A DNA stretch of 54,098 nt from CAXBCP01 sp963974055 (GCA_963974055.1 CAXBCP010000030.1:1-54098), one strand, 5' to 3'. Positions 8,730-17,191 are shown, counted from the first letter of the stretch. A program made the numbers and translations. Notes: generated by a model from the letters alone, not told the origin.

Positions 8730-10358
8730 ATGAAGTTCGGCGAAGTCCCCCTGGAAGAGGCCCTTGACGCGATTCTCGCGCATTCCGTCCGTTTGGCGGA
8801 TGGCGTGATGCGCAAGGGCCGGGTGCTGGATGCCGGGGATATCGCCCGTCTTCGGACCGCCGGGCATGACGCCGTTACGGCCGCCCGGCTTGAAGACGGC
8901 GATCTCGACGAGAACCAGGCCGCATTGCGGCTCGCGGAGACGTTTCAGACCGCCGGCCTCACCGCATCCGGCGGCCGGACCGGGCGGGCCAACCTGCGGG
9001 CGAATGCCGCCGGAGTCGCCCTGATCGACGCGGAAACCATCCACCGGATGAATGCCGTAAACGAAGCGCTGACGATCTCTACCGTGCGCCCGTTCGATTC
9101 CGTCGCCGAAGGACAGGTCACTGCAACCGTCAAGGTGATTACGTTCGGCGTTTCAGCCGACACTGTGGATGCCTGCGCTGCAATCGCCCGCTCCGGCGTG
9201 CCCCCTGTCCGCGTCGCCCCCTACGACGCCACCCTCCGGGTCGGCTTCATACAGACCATCCTGCCCGGCCTGAAGGACAGCATCGTCGCCAAGGCGACGG
9301 CCACGACAACCGCCCGGCTCTCGGAGATGGGATTGTCGATATTCCGCGAACTCCATTGCGACCATAGCCCGGATGCCGTGTCGGATGCCCTCAGGACGCT
9401 GTCGGAAGCATCCTGCGACATTGTACTGGTCCTCGGCGCCTCGGCCATCGTCGACCGGCGCGACACCGTACCTGCGGCCGTTGTCCGCGCAGGTGGCGAA
9501 ATCGACCATCTCGGTCTGCCGGTCGATCCCGGCAACCTGATGCTTTTCGCCGGGCTGGGCAAAATGCGAATACTGGGCATTCCAGGCTCTGCGCGCTCTC
9601 CCCGGCTGCACGGCTTCGACTGGGTGCTGCAGCGGCTGGCGGCACGACTGGAGGTCACGCCGGACGATCTGACGCGGATGGGCGTCGGCGGGCTGTTGAA
9701 AGAAATGCCCGGCCGCCCGATGTCGCGCGAAGACGAGGATGTGGACGATATGATCGAAGACAACCGGACATCGATCGGCGGCGTTCTGCTCGCCGCCGGC
9801 CAGTCCCGCCGCATGGGCCCCGCCAACAAGATGCTCGTGGAGGTAGATGGCGCCCCGATGGTGCTGCATGCCGCCCGCGCCCTGCTTGCCAGCGGTACCG
9901 CGCCCGTGGTTGTCGTCCTGGGACACAAGCCCGAAGCGGTCGAAACGGCACTTTCAGGGCTCGATGTCACCTTTGTCCGCAACCCGGACTACGCGGACGG
10001 GTTGAGCACCTCGCTGAAAGCGGGGCTTTTCGCCCTGCCCGAAAGCTGTGCCGGTGCCGTCGTCGCCCTCGGCGACATGCCCGGCGTCGGCGCCGTGGAT
10101 ATCGACAGCCTGATCGATGCCTTCGACCCGGCCCACGGACATTCGATCTGCGTGCCCACCCATAACGACAAACGCGGCAATCCGGTCCTGTGGGCACGGC
10201 GGTATTTTGCCGAAATCGCGTCCGTGTCCGGCGATGTCGGCGCCCGTCACCTGATCGGCGAAAATGCCGACCAGGTCATCGAGGTTCCCCGCGACAATCC
10301 CGGCATTTTGATAGATCTGGACACGCCGGAAGCCGTCGCCGCCCACCTCCGGAAATAG
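8730..10358 (+). CDS. Molybdopterin-binding / MobA-like NTP-transferase fusion
   Basis: 542-residue two-domain protein. Residues 1 to about 340 are a MoeA/MoaB-like molybdopterin-binding region with VLVLGASAIVDRRDT, GLPVDPGNLM and GIPGSARSP. Residues 350-542 are an NTP transferase of the MobA/MocA type beginning GGVLLAAGQSRRMG, with LGDMPGVG and KRGNPVLW. The likely job is to attach a nucleotide (CMP in the MocA case) to molybdopterin, giving the dinucleotide cofactor that xanthine oxidase-family enzymes use. It is last in the cox operon, 37 bases after the XdhC-C gene, so it probably serves CoxL. Cytosine versus guanine specificity cannot be settled by eye. Confidence 0.88.
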   Translation: MKFGEVPLEEALDAILAHSVRLADGVMRKGRVLDAGDIARLRTAGHDAVTAARLEDGDLDENQAALRLAETFQTAGLTASGGRTGRANLRANAAGVALIDAETIHRMNAVNEALTISTVRPFDSVAEGQVTATVKVITFGVSADTVDACAAIARSGVPPVRVAPYDATLRVGFIQTILPGLKDSIVAKATATTTARLSEMGLSIFRELHCDHSPDAVSDALRTLSEASCDIVLVLGASAIVDRRDTVPAAVVRAGGEIDHLGLPVDPGNLMLFAGLGKMRILGIPGSARSPRLHGFDWVLQRLAARLEVTPDDLTRMGVGGLLKEMPGRPMSREDEDVDDMIEDNRTSIGGVLLAAGQSRRMGPANKMLVEVDGAPMVLHAARALLASGTAPVVVVLGHKPEAVETALSGLDVTFVRNPDYADGLSTSLKAGLFALPESCAGAVVALGDMPGVGAVDIDSLIDAFDPAHGHSICVPTHNDKRGNPVLWARRYFAEIASVSGDVGARHLIGENADQVIEVPRDNPGILIDLDTPEAVAAHLRK

Positions 10359-10364
10359 CCGCAC

Positions 10365-10396
10365 AAAAAAAGCCGCCGGTCATTAAGACCGGCGGC
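10365..10396 (-). terminator. Rho-independent terminator of the FlgC-like gene
   Basis: A perfect 10-bp stem (10372-10381 with 10387-10396, loop ATTAA) is followed, on the minus strand, by a run of seven T (10371 down to 10365). It lies 60 bases after the stop of the minus-strand rod protein gene and ends its transcript. The plus strand lacks a T run after the hairpin, so it is at best a weak stop for the cox operon. Confidence 0.85.
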
Positions 10397-10456
10397 CAGT
10401 TCTGGTGCGCTCCGTTTATTCTGGCTACCTGCCATTCCCGCCGTGGCGGGATCGGG

Positions 10457-10882
10457 TCAATGGGATTCGTTCAGCATTGCCCCGATCATAGCGTTTTCGG
10501 TCGCGATTACCTTCAGGTTTGCCTTATAGGCATGCTCTGCCTGGGTCATATTCACGACTTCCCGGACCAGATCCACATTCGGACGCCCGACCATTCCCGA
10601 TTCATCGGCGAGCCGGTCGTCCGGGGCATAAACCTGCACATGCGGCGGTTCGACCGGCGTGAACTCCGCCCGCGTACCGCCGCCGGCGGAAGCTTCCTGA
10701 TGAACGCGGACCGGCTCGTAAACCGGTGGATCGCGGCGCTCACGTACGGCCGGACTGTCTGCCGCCCGGACATCCTCGGTCCGGATGGAATTACGGGAAT
10801 TCGCAATATTCGAGGCACTTGCCTCCACCCGCATCGACGCCGCGTGTAACCCGCTCACGGCGGAACTTATTGCACTGGACAT
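10457..10882 (-). CDS. Orphan flagellar rod-family (FlgC-like) protein
   Basis: 141-residue protein. The N-terminus has the flagellar rod/hook signature SAVSGLHAASMRVEASASNIAN. The C-terminus has the Flg_bbr_C-type segment PNVDLVREVVNMTQAEHAYKA followed by an amphipathic helix. These helices form the coiled-coil core of rod proteins such as FlgC. The ATG at 10882 is preferred over the GTG six bases upstream because a very strong SD (AGGAGGTGA) spans that GTG. No other flagellar gene is nearby, so it is either an outlying rod gene or a paralogue with another use. It is monocistronic, with its own terminator and an AT-rich upstream region. Confidence 0.85.
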   Translation of the reverse strand: MSSAISSAVSGLHAASMRVEASASNIANSRNSIRTEDVRAADSPAVRERRDPPVYEPVRVHQEASAGGGTRAEFTPVEPPHVQVYAPDDRLADESGMVGRPNVDLVREVVNMTQAEHAYKANLKVIATENAMIGAMLNESH

Positions 10883-10904
10883 TCTCACCTCCTGCTTTGC
10901 CTTG

Positions 10905-11035
10905 GAGAAAACGTACAGCCCAATTATTTTTACTTATTTAACATTACAATTCATTATATTCTCAATTATTATTTATTACTCTATTACTTTTTCTGTATTT
11001 AAATAAACAATATATAAAAACCAAGCCATTCCCGT
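10905..11035. other. Strongly AT-rich intergenic segment
   Basis: About 130 bases made almost only of A and T, in a GC-rich window, lying between the FlgC-like gene and the terminator of the next minus-strand gene. Several TATAAT-like and TTGAnn-like words occur, so promoters for the FlgC-like gene are likely here, but no single -35/-10 pair stands out. It contains no convincing ORF and may also be a bend or a nucleoid-protein target. Confidence 0.6.
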
Positions 11036-11074
11036 CACAACCATTGGAAACCGGGGTATTTTCCAGGTCCGGTT

Positions 11075-11107
11075 AAAAAAAGGCGGGTCCCGGTCAGGAC
11101 CCGCCTT
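11075..11107 (-). terminator. Rho-independent terminator after the isomerase-like gene
   Basis: An 11-bp perfect stem (11080-11090 with 11097-11107, six-base loop) is followed on the minus strand by a run of T (11081 down to 11075). It lies 22 bases past the stop of the maleate isomerase-like gene and closes the two-gene minus-strand operon. Confidence 0.85.
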
Positions 11108-11129
11108 CAATTCAATCCATTGCGTCCGC

Positions 11130-11933
11130 TCAGGCAGCGACAGCTTTTCGCCCTGCCTCTGTTTCCAGGTAGCTTTTCGGCAATTCGCGGAAATCGGTCA
11201 TCAGCGAGCCGAATCCTTCGATAATGTCGTCAAACCCGTTTGCCCGCATGGCATACCAGTAGGTCGCGGTATTGATCGCGATCACCGGCTTCTTCAGCCA
11301 CCTTTCGGCCTCGCCCGCCAGGCGCGCCATCGCGAGATTGGTCCCCACCTGCACGATCGCATCGGGATTATGTTCGTTCAGTTCCTGGAGGCCGTTCAGC
11401 AGCTCGGCCTCGGTCACCTGGGCGATATTCGCAGGACTGTCGCATTTGAGCCCCTTGATCGCGACGACCTCGAAACCGCAATCTTCGAAGAACTGCCGGA
11501 CATTCTTGTCGCCGACCGGCCAGTACGGCGTGATCACGCAGATCTTCTTGACATCGCCATAGCAGCGCAACGCCGCCTGCGACGCATCCGACCCCATGGC
11601 GACCCCCATGCCGGACAGTTCCTTCACCCGCTCGCGCAGGCGGATGGATTCCTCCAGACCGTCCCAGAACGTTTCGGCCGACATGCCCATTACGATATAG
11701 TCCGGGTTGCAGGTCATCACCCGCAGGATGGCGTTGTCGAATTCCTTGCGGATATTGTCCATCAGCGCGTTGAATTCCTCGTCGGAATTCACCGGCTCGT
11801 CCGGAATCCAGATACGCACGGTATGGTTCGTCACGCCGCGGGGGCGCATGTCGTCGAATTCCGGCTGCACGGACGTATTGGTGGATGGAAGGATCACCCC
11901 CCAGTTCGCACGATAGCCCAGCGAATCGGTCAT
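11130..11933 (-). CDS. Maleate isomerase / arylmalonate decarboxylase-like protein
   Basis: 267-residue member of the Asp/Glu racemase superfamily, closest in layout to arylmalonate decarboxylase and maleate cis-trans isomerase. The start (YRANWGVILPSTNT) is the substrate-carboxylate loop typical of that group, and VMGMSAETFWDG is the first active-site loop. Maleate isomerase uses a Cys in each half. Here the matching loops read MGMSAE and VQVGTNLAMA, with no Cys in either. A decarboxylase, a lyase or another isomerase chemistry is therefore possible. It is five bases downstream of an isochorismatase-family amidase, a pairing like NicF-NicE (maleamate to maleate to fumarate) in nicotinate breakdown. 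That parallel is inference. Confidence 0.8.
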   Translation of the reverse strand: MTDSLGYRANWGVILPSTNTSVQPEFDDMRPRGVTNHTVRIWIPDEPVNSDEEFNALMDNIRKEFDNAILRVMTCNPDYIVMGMSAETFWDGLEESIRLRERVKELSGMGVAMGSDASQAALRCYGDVKKICVITPYWPVGDKNVRQFFEDCGFEVVAIKGLKCDSPANIAQVTEAELLNGLQELNEHNPDAIVQVGTNLAMARLAGEAERWLKKPVIAINTATYWYAMRANGFDDIIEGFGSLMTDFRELPKSYLETEAGRKAVAA

Positions 11934-11938
11934 TTCGT

Positions 11939-12616
11939 TTACTCCTGTGTCTCTACGATATTGGCCTGTTTCGGGGCCAGCTTATCGAGTTCCGACATCA
12001 CGTCTTCCAGCGACATCACGTCGCCGTATTTCTGATCTATATCGAAGAGATTGGCTTCGTGCGGCCCCTTGGCCCGGTCGCCCGAACATTCCCGCGGCAC
12101 GATGGGGCGGAAGCCGTTCGACATGGCATCGACGGCGGTCGCCCGCACGCAGCCCGACGTCGTGCAGCCGGTAATGATCGCCGTGTCGATGCCCCGCTGC
12201 GCCAGCCAGCCGGTCAGGTCGGTATTCGAAAACCCCGACGGATAGTGTTTTTCCAACACCCTTTCGCCCGGCCGCGGTTCCAGTTCATCGACGACCTTTG
12301 TCTCGTGCGACCCGCGTTTCAGCTTGGCGAGGCCCGGCGATTTCAGGTTGAAAACCCCATCTTCGCTGCCGTCTTCGGCGTAGACGTGGCTGGTAAAAAC
12401 GATGGGCAGGTCCATGTGGCGCGCGACCGCCAGCAATTCCGCGGTGCTGTCGATCGCTTCCTGGATGTTTCCGCCGCCGAACGCATCGGGATCGTTGAAA
12501 CCATTGATAAAATCGATAATCAACAACGCCGGTTTCTTGCCGAATCCGATCCGGTTGCCGAAACCCTGCTTTTCGTAAACTGCGGTGTCTTCGGCATCAT
12601 GCGGATTGACGGACAT
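11939..12616 (-). CDS. Isochorismatase-family amidase (N-carbamoylsarcosine/maleamate type)
   Basis: 225-residue cysteine hydrolase. The triad of the family is visible: D35 in LLIIDFINGF, K123 in VLEKHYPSGF and C156 in TTSGCVRAT. The sequence resembles N-carbamoylsarcosine amidase and maleamate amidohydrolase more than true isochorismatases. Such enzymes split a carboxamide to acid and ammonia in the cytoplasm. It is the first gene of a two-gene minus-strand operon with the isomerase-like gene (five-base gap), so the acid it makes may be the next enzyme's substrate. The C-terminal tail past residue 205 is polar and variable. Confidence 0.87.
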   Translation of the reverse strand: MSVNPHDAEDTAVYEKQGFGNRIGFGKKPALLIIDFINGFNDPDAFGGGNIQEAIDSTAELLAVARHMDLPIVFTSHVYAEDGSEDGVFNLKSPGLAKLKRGSHETKVVDELEPRPGERVLEKHYPSGFSNTDLTGWLAQRGIDTAIITGCTTSGCVRATAVDAMSNGFRPIVPRECSGDRAKGPHEANLFDIDQKYGDVMSLEDVMSELDKLAPKQANIVETQE

Positions 12617-12637
12617 GGAATGTCTCCCAGATTAGGT

Positions 12638-13330
12638 TCAGAACCGGTAGGTTAGCCCAATTATAAAATCGTGCGAAGTATAGCTGTCGGCGCGGATCGT
12701 CGTTCCGTCCGTATGCGGCCCGCTTTCTACCTCACCCAGGTCGATATACCTGTACCGGAACTCCGTATCCCAGTTCTGGGCGAACGACCAGATCACGCCG
12801 AGCGCCAGGTTCCAGGTAAAATTATTCGTCCGTGTGACCAGTTCGGTCTTGGCCCCGCCCCCGATCGGCACCCGGGCCACGTCCGACACGTTCTGGGCCC
12901 AGCCGATACCGCCCCCGGCAAACAGAGCCCAGCGATCGTTCATCTGGTAATCGCCGTACACGTTGGCGATCACGGCATGGGTGGAAAGCTGATTTTCGTA
13001 TCCGGCGGATCCGAGGACCCGGGTATCGAAATCGAACCGTGCGCGATAGTGGTATTCTATCTCCGACCGGATCGGCAGTCCTTTTTTCGCCCAGTTATAG
13101 CCGAGCGTGATACCGAGCGCGCCGACCTCGTCGACGTCGTTTCTCAATTGCAGCGTCCCGCTGCTGGCCGTGACGTCATCGACCGACGAGTAACCTCCGA
13201 TCATCAGAAATGAAAGGTAATCCCCCGAATTTCCGCTGGACGCCCGTCGCGATTCCGCCGATGCGCCTGTTGAAAACGCCAATCCTGCGACAAGCGCGAT
13301 ACCGGCTGCCACTACCCCATTGATTTTCAT
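12638..13330 (-). CDS. Outer-membrane beta-barrel protein (OmpA/OprF-like porin domain)
   Basis: 230 residues from the ATG at 13330, which has a GGGGG SD. A longer reading frame upstream only shadows the MATE gene. A Sec signal peptide (GIALVAGLAFSTGASA) is followed by alternating amphipathic strands: YNWAKKGLPIRSEIEYHYRA, WALFAGGGIGWA and WDTEFRYRYIDLG. It ends in the classic terminal strand HDFIIGLTYRF with a final Phe, the BamA recognition signal. The size predicts an eight-stranded barrel of the OMP_b-brl type. Cargo or role is unknown. It is monocistronic, convergent with nothing and upstream of the amidase pair on the same strand. Confidence 0.85.
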   Translation of the reverse strand: MKINGVVAAGIALVAGLAFSTGASAESRRASSGNSGDYLSFLMIGGYSSVDDVTASSGTLQLRNDVDEVGALGITLGYNWAKKGLPIRSEIEYHYRARFDFDTRVLGSAGYENQLSTHAVIANVYGDYQMNDRWALFAGGGIGWAQNVSDVARVPIGGGAKTELVTRTNNFTWNLALGVIWSFAQNWDTEFRYRYIDLGEVESGPHTDGTTIRADSYTSHDFIIGLTYRF

Positions 13331-13346
13331 AAAGTTCCCCCAGAAA

Positions 13347-13364
13347 CGATAGACTTTCCTATCG
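13347..13364. repeat. Inverted repeat in the leader of the barrel-protein gene
   Basis: CGATAG and CTATCG are exact inverted copies separated by six bases, 17 bases upstream of the barrel protein's ATG. It could form a small leader hairpin or be a protein site. A 12-base part (GATAGACTTTCC) recurs at 18347-18358 upstream of the amidohydrolase gene. No function can be assigned. Confidence 0.35.
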
Positions 13365-13419
13365 CGATGCGCCGCGAATGTCCAGATACACGCCGTGCCG
13401 GCCCCTGCATTGCAGGCAT

Positions 13420-14736
13420 TCAGTTTCCGCCGCCGACCGACCGTTCGAGCGCCGGATAGCGTACCCCCAGGGTCAGGCCCCGCGCGCCCATGAATATCAT
13501 CAGCGCCGCCCACAGGCCGTGATTTCCCCAGACGGGCACCAGTACGAAACAGCAGACACCGTAAACCGCCAGAGAGGCGATCATGGCGTTCCGCATGGTC
13601 GCCCCGCGGGTGCCGCCCAGGAAGACACCGTCCAGAATATACGGAAATACCGCCACAACCGGCATCGCGACCGTCCACAGCAGATATTCCCGGGCGGCGG
13701 CCCTGACCTCCTCGATCCCAGTCAGTACATCGATAATGGCCGGGCCGACCAGGAGATAGACAAGCGAGAATCCGACAGCGACAAGCACGCCCCAGAACAT
13801 CGACACCCGCACCGCGTCGCGGAAAGCCGCGCGCTGGCGCCCGCCGATGGCGCCGCCCCCTAACGCCTCGGCCGCATGGGCCAGTCCGTCCAGCGCGTGG
13901 GCCATGAAGGTCTGGAAATTGAGCAAAACCGCGTTGGCCGCCAGCACGACATTCCCGAACGCGGCGCCCTGGGCGGTGAAATAGGCGAATGCCGAAACCA
14001 GGCAGATCGTGCGGATAAATATATCGATGTTGAGCGCGATGGTCCGCCGGATCTTCGCGCCGTCGAGAATTTTGTCGCGGATGAACGCCCCGCCGACGCG
14101 TCGGAGTATCGGTATCGCAAGCCACAGGCCGACCAGGACCGCCACCGCATCCGCCAACGCCGTCGCCGCCGCGACGCCGGCAACGCCCCAGCCGAATCCG
14201 ATCACAAAGACGACGTCGAGCACGATATTGACGCCATTAAGGGTTAGTTGATGAATCAGCGCCGACTTCGTGCTCTGAACGCCGACAAACCAGCCTAGCA
14301 GCGCAAAATTCATCAGGGTCGCAGGCGCACCCCAGATGCGGACGAAAAAATATTCCCGCGCGAGCGTCTCGACCTCTCCCGACGCATTGACGATCGCGAA
14401 AGCCAGAGATGCTATCGGTGCCTGCAGCGCGATGAGGATAAACGCCACCGGGACGCCCACCACCGCCGCACGGGCGAGACAGGCGCGCACCTCGTCGGCG
14501 TCGTTCGCGCCGAACGCCTGCGCCGTCAGCCCGCCGGTCCCCATCCGCAGAAATCCGAATCCCCAGTAAATAAACGTAAACACCATCGCCCCGATCGCCA
14601 CACCGCCCAGGTATTTTGCATCGGGGAGATGCCCCATAACGGCCGTATCGACCGCCCCCAGCATGGGCACGGAGATGTTCGAGATGATGATGGGTCCGGC
14701 GAGGTGCCAGACCCTCAGATGGGTTTCCCGTTTCAT
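13420..14736 (-). CDS. MATE-family multidrug/metabolite exporter (DinF type)
   Basis: 438 residues from the ATG at 14736. A 28-residue longer form from 14820 lacks family similarity and is less likely. About 12 hydrophobic segments in two similar halves are visible. The start (LRVWHLAGPIIISNISVPML) followed by GAVDTAVMGHLP is the conserved opening of DinF-type MATE transporters. These use a sodium or proton gradient to export drugs or metabolites across the inner membrane. The gene stands alone: it diverges from tag (starts 125 bases apart) and its stop lies 89 bases upstream of the barrel-protein start. Confidence 0.9.
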   Translation of the reverse strand: MKRETHLRVWHLAGPIIISNISVPMLGAVDTAVMGHLPDAKYLGGVAIGAMVFTFIYWGFGFLRMGTGGLTAQAFGANDADEVRACLARAAVVGVPVAFILIALQAPIASLAFAIVNASGEVETLAREYFFVRIWGAPATLMNFALLGWFVGVQSTKSALIHQLTLNGVNIVLDVVFVIGFGWGVAGVAAATALADAVAVLVGLWLAIPILRRVGGAFIRDKILDGAKIRRTIALNIDIFIRTICLVSAFAYFTAQGAAFGNVVLAANAVLLNFQTFMAHALDGLAHAAEALGGGAIGGRQRAAFRDAVRVSMFWGVLVAVGFSLVYLLVGPAIIDVLTGIEEVRAAAREYLLWTVAMPVVAVFPYILDGVFLGGTRGATMRNAMIASLAVYGVCCFVLVPVWGNHGLWAALMIFMGARGLTLGVRYPALERSVGGGN

Positions 14737-14860
14737 GGGTGCTGAGTGGCGGCAATCGCGTCGAGCGTCAAGCAGGAACCTGTCAGCAATGTGCCTCCCG
14801 GGCATTCCGAACCGGCTCACATGCCGCTAAACTGACGGCGCCAATAACGGGATAAACATT

Positions 14861-15502
14861 ATGAGCGACGAACTTGAACCGGGCCTGATTCGCGGGGCTG
14901 ACGGTCACGCACGATGCTTCTGGCCGGGGGAACTGCCGGACTACCTCGCCTATCACGACGACGAATGGGGATTGCCGGTCGCCGACGATCACCGCCTGTT
15001 CGAAAAAATCTGCCTTGAGGGTTTTCAGTCGGGACTGTCGTGGCTGACGATTTTGCGCAAGCGGGAAAACTTTCGCGAGGCATTCTCGGATTTCGACTTC
15101 ACGCGCGTCGCAAAATACGGGGACAGGGACATCGAAAAACTGGTTGGAAATGCCGGTATCATCCGCCACCGCGGCAAGATCGTGTCGACGGTCAACAACG
15201 CAAAACGCGCCTGCGAGATGGTCGAGGAATTCGGGAGTCTCGGCGCCTATTTCTGGCAGCATGAGCCTGGTACGGACAACCGCCCCGGGAAACTGGATCA
15301 CGAGACCCTGAAGACCCTGGGCAAGACACCTGAATCAGTTGCCTTGTCGAAAGATCTGAAAAAGCGCGGCTGGTCGTTCGTCGGACCGACGACCGCCTAC
15401 GCCTTCATGCAGGCGATGGGGATGGTCAACGATCATATTGACGGATGTTTCGCGCGGGAAGCGACCGAAGCGGCCCGGAAGAAGTTCAGGCGCCCGGCCT
15501 AG
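14861..15502 (+). CDS. tag: DNA-3-methyladenine glycosylase I
   Basis: 213-residue base-excision repair enzyme that removes 3-methyladenine from alkylated DNA. Family features are present in order: RCFWPG with YHDDEWG near the N-terminus (Cys and His that bind zinc), LEGFQSGLSWLTIL with the active-site Glu, and GPTTAYAFMQAMGMVNDH towards the C-terminus with the second metal-ligand region. Length matches the usual 185-215 residues. The gene is monocistronic, diverges from the MATE gene and converges on the cyclophilin gene with a terminator between. Confidence 0.95.
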   Translation: MSDELEPGLIRGADGHARCFWPGELPDYLAYHDDEWGLPVADDHRLFEKICLEGFQSGLSWLTILRKRENFREAFSDFDFTRVAKYGDRDIEKLVGNAGIIRHRGKIVSTVNNAKRACEMVEEFGSLGAYFWQHEPGTDNRPGKLDHETLKTLGKTPESVALSKDLKKRGWSFVGPTTAYAFMQAMGMVNDHIDGCFAREATEAARKKFRRPA

Positions 15503-15512
15503 GCCGGACGCC

Positions 15513-15534
15513 TCCCCTGTTCGGGGATTTATTT
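15513..15534 (+). terminator. Probable terminator of tag
   Basis: TCCCC/GGGGA stem (15513-15517 with 15523-15527, loop TGTTC) followed by TTTATTT. It begins 11 bases after the tag stop codon and runs into the last codons of the convergent cyclophilin gene. The stem is short, so strength is uncertain. A 14-base palindrome (15494-15507) spans the stop codon just upstream. Confidence 0.5.
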
Positions 15535-16089
15535 CTTCTCGACGTCCGCCGCGACGCGGAAGGTCACGATCGAATCCGGATCGCTGACAGAGCCGTTATT
15601 GCCGGTGCCCTTCTTGATCATATCGACGAATTCCATACCCGACGTGACCTTGCCCCATACGGAGTACTTGTTGTCGAGCCAGTCGGAATCGCCCAGCATG
15701 ATGAAGAACTGGCTGTTGGCACTCGACGGGCTGGACGATCGCGCCATCGACAAAACGCCGCGCACGTGTTTTTCCGACGAAAATTCAGGCGGCAGGTTCG
15801 GCTTGTCCGAACCGCCCGTACCGTCGCCGTTGGGATCGCCCGTCTGGACCATGAAACCGTCGATAACGCGGTGAAATTTCAGCCCGTCATAGAACTTTTC
15901 CCGCACCAGCTCCTTGATGCGTTCGACATGGCGCGGCGCCAGGTCGGGCCGCAATTCGATGACCACCCGGCCATCCTTGGTTTCCAGATAAAGGGTATTT
16001 TCGAGATCCGCAGCCATTGCAGCCCCCATTGTTGATATGAATAGGATTGCACCAGCGCAAAGTGCTCTGAAAATCGTTCGTCCCGGCAT
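15529..16089 (-). CDS. Secreted peptidyl-prolyl cis-trans isomerase, cyclophilin type
   Basis: 186 residues with a Sec signal peptide ending near MGAAMAAD, so a periplasmic folding catalyst. The cyclophilin core shows FHRVIDGFMVQTGDP with the catalytic Arg, GTGGSDKPNLPPEF, SQFFIML and the WLDNKYSVWGKV loop. It is like PpiA-type short cyclophilins. It is convergent with tag, and the gap of 92 bases to the next upstream minus-strand gene suggests separate transcription. Confidence 0.93.
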   Translation of the reverse strand: MPGRTIFRALCAGAILFISTMGAAMAADLENTLYLETKDGRVVIELRPDLAPRHVERIKELVREKFYDGLKFHRVIDGFMVQTGDPNGDGTGGSDKPNLPPEFSSEKHVRGVLSMARSSSPSSANSQFFIMLGDSDWLDNKYSVWGKVTSGMEFVDMIKKGTGNNGSVSDPDSIVTFRVAADVEKK

Positions 16090-16181
16090 TCATCGTCTCC
16101 AGTATCGTAGTGAGCGTCCATGCCCCCGTCGGAGTGATTTCTACCTTATTCGCCGCGGCAATCAAACCGCCGACACGTCGG

Positions 16182-17180
16182 TCAGATCACGAATTCCGTC
16201 GTTGCCTCCGGCGCGTAGAGTTCTTCCGGCTTCAATTTGCGGTGCGTGACCCCCTGTTCGTCGCAATATTGCAGGAAGGCTTCAATCGTGGTCCGGTTGG
16301 CCTCGATGCCATAGGGCCACACGCCGTTATCGCCGAAAATCTTCGACGCAGTGCGTTCCGCGTTCACATATCCCCACGGCACCGGAATCTGCGAGGCCGT
16401 CACGCTGGTCATCCGCTCGACCGACCGGTCACGTGCTTCTTCGAAGGCGGTCATCAGATTACGCGCAATCCAGGGATATTCCTCGTACACGTCGCGCTTG
16501 ATCGCGACGGTGTGCATAATCGGATAGATTCCGGTTTCCTCGAAATAGGATTCCTCCACTTCGCGGAAATCCGGCATCAGCCGGGTCATCCCGGCATTGC
16601 CGGCTTCGAATTCATGCGGAGGATGGGCGGAAATCATGCAGTCGATTTCGCCCGCAAGCAGCATCTCGGCCAGCGATTTGTCCGCAACCTGCGTGTATTT
16701 GACGCCGGCCGGCAGGTTCAGCTTCGCCATCTCGACACGGCCCGGCTTGTTCACTCCCGCCTGCACCCATTCGACCTCGTCCAGCTTCACGCCGCCCTGA
16801 TGATGCAGCCAGCCGCGCGCATACACGGTCGCGGTCTGCGACCATTCGGGAATGCCGATCCGCTTGCCCTTGAGATCGCCGGATTCCTTGATGCTGCCGT
16901 CCGAGCGGATATAGAACGCCGAATGACGGAATACGCGGCTGATGAAGACGGGAATCCCGGTGATCGGCGGATTGTCCTGCGACATGATCGAACAGTATTT
17001 CGCGAAAGACAGTTCGGAAACGTCCCACTCGAACGATTTCGCAAAGCGGTAGAATATCTCCTCGACTTCCATCTGAAGATGGGTGAGTTCAATCCCCTTC
17101 GGTTTCACCATGCCCGATGCGATGTCGCGCACATGGTCGTAGTCCCATGTCGCCATGGTGAGATGAATGTCGTTATGCAT
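16182..17180 (-). CDS. 4,5-dihydroxyphthalate decarboxylase-like / periplasmic-binding-fold protein
   Basis: 332 residues from ATG 17180, which has GGAGG ten bases upstream. The upstream part of the open frame does not look coding. No signal peptide is seen, so it is cytoplasmic. The sequence follows the Pht5 family: ATWDYDHVRDIASG at the start, GKRIGIPEWSQTATVYARGW in the middle and HTVAIKRDVYEEYPW late. The family has the periplasmic-binding-protein type II fold; the studied member decarboxylates 4,5-dihydroxyphthalate to protocatechuate. Most relatives are untested. It lies 11 bases after a 54-residue membrane protein on the same strand, probably in one operon. Confidence 0.8.
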   Translation of the reverse strand: MHNDIHLTMATWDYDHVRDIASGMVKPKGIELTHLQMEVEEIFYRFAKSFEWDVSELSFAKYCSIMSQDNPPITGIPVFISRVFRHSAFYIRSDGSIKESGDLKGKRIGIPEWSQTATVYARGWLHHQGGVKLDEVEWVQAGVNKPGRVEMAKLNLPAGVKYTQVADKSLAEMLLAGEIDCMISAHPPHEFEAGNAGMTRLMPDFREVEESYFEETGIYPIMHTVAIKRDVYEEYPWIARNLMTAFEEARDRSVERMTSVTASQIPVPWGYVNAERTASKIFGDNGVWPYGIEANRTTIEAFLQYCDEQGVTHRKLKPEELYAPEATTEFVI

Positions 17181-17191
17181 TGATGCCTCCG

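Noticed and set aside
13331..14125. N-terminal extension of the barrel-protein frame
   Set aside because: It overlaps the MATE gene in another frame, and the ATG at 13330 has a strong SD directly followed by a signal peptide.
15494..15507. CCGGCCTAGGCCGG palindrome at the tag stop codon
   Set aside because: Perfect but short and within the coding end and terminator region; no sign of a separate function.
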